Program-made: the position numbers and the translations under genes
Notes under the pieces: model-generated
What the model was told of the DNA's origin: nothing
Database searches by the model: none
Seen by the model: the letters and a program-made list of their open reading frames with translations, nothing else
Part shown: positions 32,082 to 40,187 of the stretch, piece after piece
Layout of the letters: every line of letters begins with the position of its first letter
Numbering within the stretch: position 1 is the first letter of the stretch
From: Myxococcales bacterium
Lineage (GTDB): Bacteria > Myxococcota_A > Polyangia > Polyangiales > Polyangiaceae
DNA: 42,542 nucleotides
NCBI GenBank assembly: GCA_013297655.1
Contig: JAAFHV010000048.1
Coordinates: forward strand, 1-42,542
Direction of reading: 5' to 3'

Positions 32082-32507
32082 CTACGGTTTGAGGCAGAAC
32101 CTGAGCGGGCTCTGGTTCCAGCAACACGTGCCGCACGACGAGTTGCACGCAGGGAAATCCGCTCTCGTGATTTGTGCGAGGGCGAACACGGTCAAGAACG
32201 GGTTGTTCGTGTCGCAGTCGGTCAGGCCCGCGCTGGCGTCGGGGATTACGGCAGCATCGGGGAGCGCGGCGTCGACAGCGGACGTGGGGGCGTCGGGTTT
32301 GCCGGCGTCGGCCGTGGTGCTGCTGTCACCGGTCACCGTCGAGCTGTCGCGGAGCGAGGGACGAAACGTGTCTGCCGCCGTGGACGCGTCGTCCGCCGGC
32401 GTCGTGACGTTTTGTTCGTCCTCGGTCACCGTGGAGCCGTTCGCGCATGCGACGAGCGCGCCCGTAAGCACCAAGGAACCGACCCCCAACCACTTCAGCG
32501 ACTTCAT
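32082..32507 (-). CDS. Small Thr/Asp-rich lipoprotein
   Basis: The 141-residue protein has a lipoprotein signal (MKSLKWLGVGSLVLTGALVAC), a Thr/Ser/Asp/Ala linker, and a short C-terminal module with seven cysteines, including CNSSCGTCCW near the end. The pattern matches other small surface lipoproteins in this window. A TAAAGT hexamer lies 10 bp before the ATG at 32507. It is convergent with the EEP gene, which ends 6 bp away, and divergent from the Omp85-like gene. No function is proposed. Confidence 0.7.
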   Translation of the reverse strand: MKSLKWLGVGSLVLTGALVACANGSTVTEDEQNVTTPADDASTAADTFRPSLRDSSTVTGDSSTTADAGKPDAPTSAVDAALPDAAVIPDASAGLTDCDTNNPFLTVFALAQITRADFPACNSSCGTCCWNQSPLRFCLKP

Positions 32508-32652
32508 GTAGGTGGGAACTTTATGGCACGAGCGATTGGCGGGGCAACGGAGATGCCACACGATTTGTCGCAGCGGGACCTACCTTTTTCCGGCGAATCG
32601 TTTCGCAATTTCTGAACGCTCGACGCTAGGGTTTTGCACGTACGATGGCGCG

Positions 32653-34437
32653 GTGCGTTCCTTTGGTCCGTCGCTGGGCCTCTTCTTCGCGTGCTTGGCC
32701 TTCTTTTTTGCGGCTTCCATGCGGCCTTGCCTCGCCGCGCCGAAGCCCACATCCACCCGCGTGGGGTACTCGCCCTACGAGCGCGACGCGATCGCGAACG
32801 CCCTCCGGCAGACGGGGCTCGTGCGCGAGCCGGAGCCGGAAGGAAAAATCGTCGAGTCGATCGAGGTGGTCCGCCTCGAGGTGATCGAAGAAAAGGACCC
32901 GCTCCCTGGGTTCTTGAACATGTTCCACGCCACCTCGAAGGACTACGCCATCCGGCGCGAGTCCCTCTTGAAGGTGGACGACTCGTATCTCCAAGTGGTC
33001 GCCGACGAGACCGAGCGAAACCTCCGCACGATCTTCCAAGTGTCGCTCGTGCTCGTGGTGCCCACGAAGGGCTCCGACGAGCACCACGTGCGCGTGCTCA
33101 TGATCACGAAAGACGTGTGGAGCCTCCGTCTCTCGTGGGACCTCGGCGCCACCGCGGGTGGCCTCGAGCGCTTCACCCTCCAGCCGCAGGAGACCAACGT
33201 CGGCGGCTTTCACCACACCGCCAAGACGCAGTTCACCTACCAGCCCGAGAGCCTCACGTTCGGTGCAGGATACAAGATTCCTCGCTTCGGTTATTCCTGG
33301 GTCGGCGCGTCCACCGACGCGGGCTTCACCGTGAACCGTCGCAGCGGGGACCTCGAAGGTGGCGTCCTCAAGGCCGCGGTGTCGAAGCCGCTCTATTCCA
33401 CGCGCACACCCTGGGCGTGGTCGGCGGGGGCCGGCGCGTCGACGGGGATCTCGCGCCGCTACTCGAACGCGGCGGTGTTCGTCGACCGCGCCACCGGGGT
33501 GCCCTGGCAGTACCGCAGCACGTCGGTGAGCGGGAGCGTGGGGCTCGTGCGGAGCTTCGGGTGGAAGTACAAGCTCGACGTCTCGTTCGGCGTCTCGGTG
33601 AGCCACGCGCGCTACGAGGTGCTCGCCAACGAGACCCTCGATCCTGCGCGGGTGGACGCCTTTCGCCAGCGCAACGTGCCGATCGGCGAGACGCGCTACG
33701 GGCCCTACCTGCAGCTTCGCAGCTACACGAACAACTTCGTCACCTTGACCGACTTCCAGACCCTCGGGCTTCAAGAGGACGTGCGGCTCGGTCACGACAT
33801 CTACGTGTCTCCCGTCACCGTGCTGCCGGGCTCCACGCGCACCCTCGCCGGCTGGTCGGCCGGTGCACAATACACGTGGGCCCTCCGCGACGGCGTCGTC
33901 CGCGTGTTCACCGAGTCGTTCGGGGAGCTCCAGCTCGACGGCGGCGACGGCACCCAAAAGCTCACCGACGCGTCGGTCAGCGGCGGCCTGAACGTGGCCA
34001 CCCCGCGCTTCAAAATCGGGCGCCTCTTTTTCAGCGTATCGGCCTCCAATCGGTATCGGAACTACCTGAATAGCCAAGGTTTTCTCGGCGGCGACGGACG
34101 GCTTCGTGGGTACCCTACGAGCTTCTTCGGGGGGAAGGACTTCGTCATCGGGAACTTCGAGTACCGCACTCGACCGGTCGAGATTTTGTCGTGTCAGGTC
34201 GGCGCGGTGCTCTTTTACGACGTCGGCGACGCGATGAACGAGTTCGCGAACCTGCGCGTGAAGCAGTCGCTCGGCGGGGGCCTCCGTGTGCTCCTCCCGC
34301 AGTTCAACCGCGCCGTGTTCCGCGCCGACATCGGCTTCCCGATGGACCGCGGGCCGTTCGGCGCGGGCGGAAAGCCAGTCGACCCGTTCAATTTTTACGT
34401 CGCCTTCGAACAGGCGTTCGGGTTCGGCGGGATCTAA
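32653..34437 (+). CDS. Omp85-family outer-membrane protein, probably a single POTRA
   Basis: The 594-residue product starts with GTG (32653) and a signal peptide (hydrophobic LFFACLAFFFAASM, ending CLAAP). The N-terminal ~120 residues include one POTRA-like unit (SIEVVRLEVIEEKD ... VSLVLVVPTKGSDEHHVRVLMITKD). The rest is rich in amphipathic strands, and near the end reads RLRGYPTSFFGGKDFVIGNFEYRTRP, matching the (V/L)RGY/F motif that seals the Omp85 barrel. BamA-type proteins insert or export outer-membrane proteins; single-POTRA members are often substrate-specific. The C-terminus ends FGFGGI rather than a terminal Phe. It lies 104 bp upstream of a Ser/Thr kinase gene on the same strand. Confidence 0.85.
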   Translation: MRSFGPSLGLFFACLAFFFAASMRPCLAAPKPTSTRVGYSPYERDAIANALRQTGLVREPEPEGKIVESIEVVRLEVIEEKDPLPGFLNMFHATSKDYAIRRESLLKVDDSYLQVVADETERNLRTIFQVSLVLVVPTKGSDEHHVRVLMITKDVWSLRLSWDLGATAGGLERFTLQPQETNVGGFHHTAKTQFTYQPESLTFGAGYKIPRFGYSWVGASTDAGFTVNRRSGDLEGGVLKAAVSKPLYSTRTPWAWSAGAGASTGISRRYSNAAVFVDRATGVPWQYRSTSVSGSVGLVRSFGWKYKLDVSFGVSVSHARYEVLANETLDPARVDAFRQRNVPIGETRYGPYLQLRSYTNNFVTLTDFQTLGLQEDVRLGHDIYVSPVTVLPGSTRTLAGWSAGAQYTWALRDGVVRVFTESFGELQLDGGDGTQKLTDASVSGGLNVATPRFKIGRLFFSVSASNRYRNYLNSQGFLGGDGRLRGYPTSFFGGKDFVIGNFEYRTRPVEILSCQVGAVLFYDVGDAMNEFANLRVKQSLGGGLRVLLPQFNRAVFRADIGFPMDRGPFGAGGKPVDPFNFYVAFEQAFGFGGI

Positions 34438-34525
34438 AAATCCGCCCAACGTTCGTGCGCCCACGACCGAAATGTCAGGGCCGGGTGCGGGGCGGTCTGC
34501 GCTCGGAACCCGGCGCTCCTTCTGC

Positions 34526-34531
34526 TAGCTT
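34526..34531 (+). promoter_or_regulatory. -10-like hexamer for the kinase gene
   Basis: TAGCTT (within TGCTAGCTT) lies 10 bp before the GTG at 34542, giving the kinase gene its own probable promoter despite following the Omp85 gene. Confidence 0.35.
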
Positions 34532-34541
34532 GGCAGAAGCC

Positions 34542-36026
34542 GTGCCTCTCTCTGCGGACGACAACCAACGCTCCCCCGTCGCTACCGGCGACGTGATCGC
34601 CGGAAAGTACCGGGTCGATCGCGTGCTCGGCGCCGGAGGCATGGGCGTCGTCGTGGCGGCGACGCACACGCAGCTCGACCAGCGGGTCGCGCTGAAGTTC
34701 GTGCTCCCGCACATGCTCGCGGGCGAGGTGTCGGTGGAGCGCTTCTTCCGCGAGGCGCGGTCCACCGCGAAGCTCACGAACGAGCACATCACCCGCGTCC
34801 ACGACGTGGGCACCCTCGAGAGCGGCGCGCCCTTCATCGTCATGGAGCTGCTCGACGGCTCCGACCTCGCGCAGCTTCGTCGGCGCGTGGGCAAGCTCCT
34901 CGTTCCGGACGCGGTCGAGTACGTGCTCCAGGCGTGCGAGGGCCTCGTCGAGGCGCACGCGGCGGGCATCGTGCACCGCGATTTGAAGCCGCAAAACCTG
35001 TTCGTCGCGCGTCGCATGAACGGCGCGCCGCTCGTGAAAATCCTCGATTTTGGCATTTCCAAAGCCACCGGGGCCGCCGCTGTCGGGCAAATGAACCTGA
35101 CCGACTCGGCCACGGTCCTCGGCTCGCCGCTCTACATGTCGCCGGAGCAGATGCGATCGGCGCGGAACGTCGATGCACGGAGCGACATCTGGTCGGTCGG
35201 GGTCATCTTGTACGAGCTGCTCGCAGGCAAGGTCCCGTTCGACGGCGAGACCGTGACCGAGCTTTGCCTGAAGGTCGTCATCGAAAAAGAGACCCCCGTG
35301 AGCGAGCTCCGCGCCGACCTCCCCCCTGGTCTCGCCGAGGTCGTCCACCGGTGCCTCTCGAAAGATCCGAACGAGCGCTACGCCAGCGTCGCCGCGCTCG
35401 CCGATGCCCTCGAGCCTTACTCGCGTAGCGCCGAGAAGGGCGTTCAGCTCCGGGCGTGGCGAAGCTTCTCGGACACGGCCGACGCCTCTTCGTCCGGCGA
35501 TTTTGGCCAAGCGCGCGAAGCGGTCGCCCTCGCCGAGTCCAATCGCGGCAGCATCCCGGACAAGGCGCAGCTCGAAAAAGAGAGCACACAGAGCACCTGG
35601 GGCAACACCCAGGGGGGCACTCGGCGTCGCACGTACGCCGGGCTCGTCGGGATGGCGGCGGTCCTCATCGTCGCGGTCGGCATCGCGGTCCGCATCGCGA
35701 CGTGGGGGGGACCCAAGGTGGAGCCCACCAGCGCCGTCGCAGCGCCCGTTCCACAGCCCGAGAAGAGCGTCGCGCTCACGGTCCCGACCCCCTCGGGCAC
35801 GGCGCCGGCAACCACCGTCATGCCCACCGCGCTCGCGCCCGCACCGGAGCCGAGCGCTCCGACCGATGCGAAGGGCTCCCCCGTCGCGAGTAGCAAAAAG
35901 CCGGTTTTGTCGTTGCCGGTCAAGCCCACGGCGGACAAGCCGACCGCAGCGCCTCCTTCCGCTACCACCGCGCCCCCGCCTCCGCCCGCGAGCGCGAAGG
36001 TCAACGGCGCGCCGATCATTCACTGA
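34542..36026 (+). CDS. Transmembrane Hanks-type Ser/Thr kinase
   Basis: The 494-residue product has an intact kinase domain (about 23-295): glycine loop GAGGMGVV (30-37), Lys52, Glu71, HRD (145-147) with DLKPQN, DFG (169-171) and SPE. After a Ser-rich juxtamembrane region comes one transmembrane helix (about 365-386) and a Pro/Thr/Ala-rich extracytoplasmic tail of about 105 residues. It has the same organisation as the kinase at 12075, but with different sequence. I use the GTG at 34542; a TTG at 34530 and other upstream codons are possible. The 104-bp gap after the Omp85 gene and its own promoter-like element suggest separate transcription. The sensed signal is unknown. Confidence 0.93.
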   Translation: MPLSADDNQRSPVATGDVIAGKYRVDRVLGAGGMGVVVAATHTQLDQRVALKFVLPHMLAGEVSVERFFREARSTAKLTNEHITRVHDVGTLESGAPFIVMELLDGSDLAQLRRRVGKLLVPDAVEYVLQACEGLVEAHAAGIVHRDLKPQNLFVARRMNGAPLVKILDFGISKATGAAAVGQMNLTDSATVLGSPLYMSPEQMRSARNVDARSDIWSVGVILYELLAGKVPFDGETVTELCLKVVIEKETPVSELRADLPPGLAEVVHRCLSKDPNERYASVAALADALEPYSRSAEKGVQLRAWRSFSDTADASSSGDFGQAREAVALAESNRGSIPDKAQLEKESTQSTWGNTQGGTRRRTYAGLVGMAAVLIVAVGIAVRIATWGGPKVEPTSAVAAPVPQPEKSVALTVPTPSGTAPATTVMPTALAPAPEPSAPTDAKGSPVASSKKPVLSLPVKPTADKPTAAPPSATTAPPPPPASAKVNGAPIIH

Positions 36027-36099
36027 GCGACGCGCTCCCCGCCCGCGCGCGAGCTCGCGCGAAAACATGCGATCTACATGCGATCGTGACGTGCGCGAA

Positions 36100-37470
36100 T
36101 CACGAGAGCGGCGTGACCTTCGCGCGCATCTCGCCGCGCGGTCGCAGCGTGACGAGCGGATCGGCGAGCATGGGCTCGCTCGGATCGAGGTCGAGCGTGA
36201 CGTGGCGCGCGTACGTCGCGAGCAAAATTTGGCCTTCGAGGAGCGCAAAATGGTTCCCGATGCACACGCGCGGGCCGGCGCCGAACGGCATGTACGCCAG
36301 GCGCGGGAGGGCCTTCTCGCGTTCGGGTAGGAAGCGGTCGGGGTCGAAGCGCGACGGATCGGGGAAGAGCTCTGGCCTTCGGTGGATGCCGGCGATGTTC
36401 ACGAGCACGATCCGGTTCTTTTTGAGAGTGACACCCGAGAGCGAAGTGTCGCGCAGCGCGCGCCGACCAAGGATGTACGCGGGGGGATAGAGCCGCATCG
36501 CTTCCTTGAAGATCCGCATCGCGTAGGGCAGCCGCTTCGCCGTCTCGAAGTCGATCGGCGCGTCGCCGGGGACCTCCCGTGTCACCTCCTCCACGAGGCG
36601 GGCGCGGATTTCCGGGTTTCGCGAGAGCAGCGCGAGCGCCCACGTGACCGCGTTCGCGGTGGTCTCGTGGCCGGCGAGAAAGATCGTCATCGACTCGTCG
36701 CGGATCTCACGATCGGTCATCTGCGAGCCGTCCTCGTCGCGGGCAGCGAGGAGGAGCGTCAGTACGTCCGTCCGCGCCTCGCCGGAGGCCCTTCGTTCGG
36801 CGACGAGGCGCATCACGGTTTTGTCGAGCCGCTCGATCGCGCGCTTGGCTTTCCGGTTGCCGGGGGTCGGGATTTGCGGCGGGACGGGGATGACGGACGT
36901 GATGTTGCGGTTCATCTGCTCCATCGCGAACGTGAGCGCGTCGCCGATCTCGGTCGCCTCGAAGCCGACCTCCGCGTCGAACAGCGTCTTCGCGACGATC
37001 TCGAGGGTGGTGCGCGCGAGCTCTTGGCCGAGGGCGACGGAGCGCTCGGCGGCCATGCGCTTCGCGGAGGCGAACGCGCGCTCGCCCATCACGTCGGCGT
37101 AGGCCTTGATGTGCTTCTGCACGAACACGGGCGCCATCATGCGGCGCTGCTTTTTGTGGGCCCCCGCCTCGCTGGTGAGGAGCCCGTCGCCCAAGAGCGG
37201 GCGCGCGAAGATCGCGAGCCCGGCGCTCTTTACGAACGCGTCCGGGTTCGTCACGAGGAGCTCGTGCGCGAGCTCGGGGGAGGAGATGAGGGTGATCGGG
37301 AAGAGGCCGATCCGTAGCCGCGCGTAGTCCCCCTTTTGCGCGAGCTCGTGGAAGAACGCGACGCGGTCCCCACGAAACGCGGGCAGGTGCCCGAGGACGA
37401 ACGAGCCCGGGACGTGGACCTCCTTCGGTACGAACGTGGACGGGCGTGCTTCGGTCGCTTCGAGGTTCAT
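36100..37470 (-). CDS. Cytochrome P450
   Basis: The 456-residue protein has the P450 landmarks: I-helix AGHETT (266-271), EAMR (ExxR, 323-326), a PDRF segment and the heme loop FGAGPRVCIG with Cys403. P450s insert oxygen into their substrate with electrons from a redox partner; no ferredoxin or reductase gene is seen here. There is no N-terminal membrane anchor, so the enzyme is soluble. An AGGGAG site precedes the ATG at 37470, which I prefer over 37515. A TetR gene is divergent, with a palindromic operator candidate between them, so the TetR protein probably controls this gene. Confidence 0.95.
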   Translation of the reverse strand: MNLEATEARPSTFVPKEVHVPGSFVLGHLPAFRGDRVAFFHELAQKGDYARLRIGLFPITLISSPELAHELLVTNPDAFVKSAGLAIFARPLLGDGLLTSEAGAHKKQRRMMAPVFVQKHIKAYADVMGERAFASAKRMAAERSVALGQELARTTLEIVAKTLFDAEVGFEATEIGDALTFAMEQMNRNITSVIPVPPQIPTPGNRKAKRAIERLDKTVMRLVAERRASGEARTDVLTLLLAARDEDGSQMTDREIRDESMTIFLAGHETTANAVTWALALLSRNPEIRARLVEEVTREVPGDAPIDFETAKRLPYAMRIFKEAMRLYPPAYILGRRALRDTSLSGVTLKKNRIVLVNIAGIHRRPELFPDPSRFDPDRFLPEREKALPRLAYMPFGAGPRVCIGNHFALLEGQILLATYARHVTLDLDPSEPMLADPLVTLRPRGEMRAKVTPLS

Positions 37471-37500
37471 CGGGGCGCTCCCTTTCGATTCGACATGATG

Positions 37501-37514
37501 TGAGCAATAGCTCA
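37501..37514. promoter_or_regulatory. Palindromic TetR operator candidate
   Basis: TGAGCAATAGCTCA has perfect 5-bp arms (TGAGC/GCTCA) around AATA. It sits in the 74-bp gap between the divergent P450 and tetR genes, where a TetR repressor would block both. Not tested; a single site. Confidence 0.5.
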
Positions 37515-37544
37515 TGTTTGCTACTCGCGTTCGCGGAGGTGCCC

Positions 37545-38261
37545 GTGCGGTTGGCTCGTAAGCCCAAGATTTCTCGTGTTCGTAAGGCGCGGCAAGATCG
37601 CGCGCTCGGCACCGTGGACACGATTTTGCGAGCCACCGCTCATGTTCTGGTTCGTGACGGCTACGACAAAGCGTCCACGAACCGTATCGCGGAGCGGGCG
37701 GGGGTGAGCATCGGCTCGATTTATCAGTACTTCCCCAACAAGGAGGCGCTCTTCGGGGCCCTCGTGGAGCGCCACATCGAGGAGATGCGCGGCGTGCTCG
37801 TGAGCACCTTCGCGGACGTGCTGAGCAAGCCGTTCCCGGAGGCGGTCCGTGCGTTCGTGCTCGCGATGATCCGCGCCCACGCGGTAGACCCCGCGCTCCA
37901 CCGGGTGCTCATCGAACAGCTCCCGCGGGTGGGCTCCCTCCCCCTCGCCCGCGTGCGCGACGTCGAGGCCGACGCGGTCACGCTCGTGAAGACGTACCTC
38001 GCGCACCTCGCGGAGAGCACGAGCCTCGTGCTCCCGAAGGACCTCGACGTCGCCGCGTTCCTCGCCGTCACGACGGTGGAGGCGGCGACCCACAAGGCGG
38101 TGCTCCACGAGCGCGATCTGCTCGCGCGGCCGTCCTTCGTCGACGAGCTCGTCGACATGGTGGTGCGCTACCTCCTGCGCGACGAGGCCGCGGAGAAGCC
38201 CCGCGCGCCGACGGCCACCGCGACGAAAATCAGCGCACCGCGCAGGCGACGGGCTTCATGA
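37545..38261 (+). CDS. TetR-family transcriptional regulator
   Basis: The 238-residue protein has the N-terminal TetR helix-turn-helix (about 18-65): TVDTILRATAHVLVRDGYDKASTNRIAERAGVSIG, then YQYFPNKEALFGALVERH; the C-terminal ligand domain is divergent. The GTG at 37545 has GGAGG 5 bp upstream. The basic leader (VRLARKPKISRV) and tail (APRRRRAS) may aid DNA contact. It is divergent from the P450 gene and probably represses it until a ligand binds. Its 3' end overlaps the convergent S1-type gene by 32 bp. Confidence 0.93.
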   Translation: MRLARKPKISRVRKARQDRALGTVDTILRATAHVLVRDGYDKASTNRIAERAGVSIGSIYQYFPNKEALFGALVERHIEEMRGVLVSTFADVLSKPFPEAVRAFVLAMIRAHAVDPALHRVLIEQLPRVGSLPLARVRDVEADAVTLVKTYLAHLAESTSLVLPKDLDVAAFLAVTTVEAATHKAVLHERDLLARPSFVDELVDMVVRYLLRDEAAEKPRAPTATATKISAPRRRRAS

Positions 38262-39069
38262 CCGCGGGATCGCCGCCGTCGGCGATGACCTTGGCCTGCG
38301 CGAAGAGCTCGCGTACGGGGCCGGTGTCGAACCGCGTGACGGTGGTCTCCTTGCGAGGCGAGCTGCGGCCCCCCTTCCTGCGCGACTGAATGCCGACGAC
38401 GGTGCCGCCCGCCGTGTCGATCACGGGGCCGCCCGCGTCGCCGCGGCACATGCCACGATCGAGGACGATCTCGGCGCCCGCGCGGTCCACGACGTGGGCA
38501 CGCTTCACCTCTTTGGCGCCCTCGCACTTGTCGAATCCGATCGCCTCGACAGTGGCGCCGGGGCCGGGGGCGCTCGCCAGGCCGAGCGGCTCGACCCACG
38601 GGGTCCCCTCCGCGAGCACCACCACCGCGACGTCCAAATCGCGACGCTCGCAGCCGGGCACGAGGACGTGGGAGCCGGCGCGCTGGGTCCAGGTGAGGGA
38701 GCTCGAGGGGACCTCGACGCGGACGTCTTGTTTCTCGAGGGTGTGGACCCCCTGCGCTTGGCGAAGGCAGCGTCGCGACGTCGCGACCACCCGCGGGCCG
38801 ACGATGACGCCCACGCACGCGTGCTCTTTCGCGTGAACGTGCACCATCGCGCGCTCCTGTTTCGTGTCGACGAGCGGGTGCTCCGGCTCGTCGCCCTCCT
38901 CGTCGTCCGGATCGTCGGGGCGGGGCGCGGAGGCGGCGGCGGGGTTCGTACCGGTGAGCCCGGGGCGCTCGTTGTTCACGAACCCCACGTGCCCGCAGCC
39001 GGACACGCCGACGCTGAGGACGAAACTCACGGCGGCGAGGACAAACGGCGCGGAACAGACGAGCTTCAC
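38230..39069 (-). CDS. Trypsin-fold (S1) pseudoprotease lipoprotein
   Basis: The 279-residue product has a lipoprotein signal (hydrophobic run ending VSGC, Cys25), an acidic linker (50-65) and an S1 peptidase-like domain. The N-lobe reads CVGVIVGPRVVATSRRCL where S1 enzymes have a TAAHC motif: the catalytic His is Arg100. The Asp is kept (Asp146 in DLDVAVV). The active-site loop reads MCRGDAGGP, so the Ser is Ala212. With two of three catalytic residues lost, and the Cys pairs and GDxGGP loop retained, it is probably a folded but inactive S1 protein. It may bind peptides or inhibit. The start is GTG at 39069, with TAAAGT 6 bp upstream. Confidence 0.85.
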   Translation of the reverse strand: MKLVCSAPFVLAAVSFVLSVGVSGCGHVGFVNNERPGLTGTNPAAASAPRPDDPDDEEGDEPEHPLVDTKQERAMVHVHAKEHACVGVIVGPRVVATSRRCLRQAQGVHTLEKQDVRVEVPSSSLTWTQRAGSHVLVPGCERRDLDVAVVVLAEGTPWVEPLGLASAPGPGATVEAIGFDKCEGAKEVKRAHVVDRAGAEIVLDRGMCRGDAGGPVIDTAGGTVVGIQSRRKGGRSSPRKETTVTRFDTGPVRELFAQAKVIADGGDPAVMKPVACAVR

Positions 39070-39075
39070 ACCTTC

Positions 39076-39081
39076 ACTTTA
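39076..39081 (-). promoter_or_regulatory. -10-like hexamer for the S1 pseudoprotease gene
   Basis: TAAAGT lies 6 bp before the GTG at 39069; a GCGACA 18 bp further upstream is a weak -35 match. GAAGGT between could still act as a ribosome-binding site. Confidence 0.35.
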
Positions 39082-39136
39082 GTCGCGGGGGCTCACCTTG
39101 TCGCGGACAGTTTCCGGCCGAGTCCGAGTAGGATGG

Positions 39137-40132
39137 ATGATCGTGAAGCTTCGCTCGCTTTGTGCCTACGTCGGTCTCTCGGCGGTCGTGCTCGTCTCGC
39201 TCGCCCCGCCTGCACGCGCGGGCGCAGCAGAAGACGCTGACGCGCTCATCTCGCAAGGTCTCGCGCTCCGCGAGCAGGGCAAAGACGATCAAGCGCTCGA
39301 GGTGTTCCGAAAGGCCGAGCACAAGCAAAAAACGCCGCGCGCGACGGCCCAGGTCGCCCTCGCGGAGCAGGCGCTCGGGATGTGGATGCTCGCCGAGACG
39401 CACCTCTCGGCCGCGCTCGCCGACGGCGCGGACCCGTGGATCGCGAAAAACCGCGCTGCGCTCGAGGGCGCCCTCGCGACGATCCAAAAGCACATCGGTA
39501 GCCTCGAGGTGCGCGCGAGCGTGGCGGGCGAGGTGTTCGTCGATGGTGCGCTCGTGGGTACCCTGCCGCGCCAGACGCCGCTCCGTCTGGAGACCGGTCC
39601 GCGCCAGGTCGAGGTGCGCGCGGAGGGCTACTATCCCGTGTCGCGCTCGGTGCTCGTCAGCAACGACGGTATGGCACGCGAGACGTTCACCCTGTCCAAG
39701 CTGCCGCCCACGCCGCCGAAGGACACGAAGGCTCCGGGGACGGGAAATTCCAGCGCAAAGCTGGTCTCCGAGGGGCCCAACGTCCCGCGCACGGTGGGCT
39801 GGGTTCTCGTCGGGACCGGGGTAGGTGCGGCGGTGTTCGGCGGCGTCTCGTTCCTCATCCGCGAGGTGCAGACGGGCCGCTACAACGATCGCCCGGACTG
39901 CCCTGGCATCAACAAATCCAACCAACCCGAGCCTTGCCAAGCGATCTTGGACGCCGAGTCCACGTGGCGCACGGTGGGCGTCGCTTCGTTCATCGGCGCG
40001 GGCGTGCTCGGGCTCGCCGGGCTCTCGCTCGTGGTGCTCTCGCCGAACCCCAAGCCGAAGCCGGTCGCGTTCCAGGCTTCGTGCGGACCGCTCGCCTCGA
40101 GCCTCGGCCTCGGCTGCGTCGGCACCTTTTAA
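39137..40132 (+). CDS. TPR-PEGA-type membrane protein (paralogue 3)
   Basis: The 331-residue product has a signal peptide (ending PARAGA), TPR-like helices (about 32-125) and a clear PEGA domain (GSLEVRASVAGEVFVDGALVG ... TGPRQVEVRAEGYYP, about 128-190). A Pro/Lys linker and two transmembrane helices follow, flanking a loop with two Cys (DCPGINKSNQPEPC), then a short tail with two more Cys. The domain order equals that of the proteins at 15371 and 19917. The ATG at 39137 or the GTG at 39143 (TAGGAT 8 bp upstream, which doubles as AGGA) could be the start. It is convergent with the lamin-tail lipoprotein gene. Confidence 0.85.
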   Translation: MIVKLRSLCAYVGLSAVVLVSLAPPARAGAAEDADALISQGLALREQGKDDQALEVFRKAEHKQKTPRATAQVALAEQALGMWMLAETHLSAALADGADPWIAKNRAALEGALATIQKHIGSLEVRASVAGEVFVDGALVGTLPRQTPLRLETGPRQVEVRAEGYYPVSRSVLVSNDGMARETFTLSKLPPTPPKDTKAPGTGNSSAKLVSEGPNVPRTVGWVLVGTGVGAAVFGGVSFLIREVQTGRYNDRPDCPGINKSNQPEPCQAILDAESTWRTVGVASFIGAGVLGLAGLSLVVLSPNPKPKPVAFQASCGPLASSLGLGCVGTF

Positions 40133-40150
40133 TCGTCGGTGCTCGGGGCG

Positions 40151-40172
40151 TGCATAACTATTTGGTTATGTA
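40151..40172. repeat. AT-rich inverted repeat between convergent genes
   Basis: TGCATAAC and GTTATGTA pair over 8 bp with one wobble around TATTTG, in AT-rich DNA unlike its surroundings. It lies between two gene ends, so it may be a weak bidirectional terminator, but no T-run follows on either strand. Confidence 0.4.
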
Positions 40173-40187
40173 GCGGTGGCGAGGGAT

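Noticed and set aside
32522-32540. Possible sigma-54 promoter (TGGCAC followed by TTGG)
   Set aside because: The -12 element is one base too far away and reads GG, not GC.
36046-36083. Self-complementary CGCGCGAGCTCGCGCG and the repeated CATGCGAT between the kinase and P450 genes
   Set aside because: The palindrome has no loop and the direct repeat is short; both are expected by chance in GC-rich DNA, and no T-run for a terminator follows the plus-strand gene.
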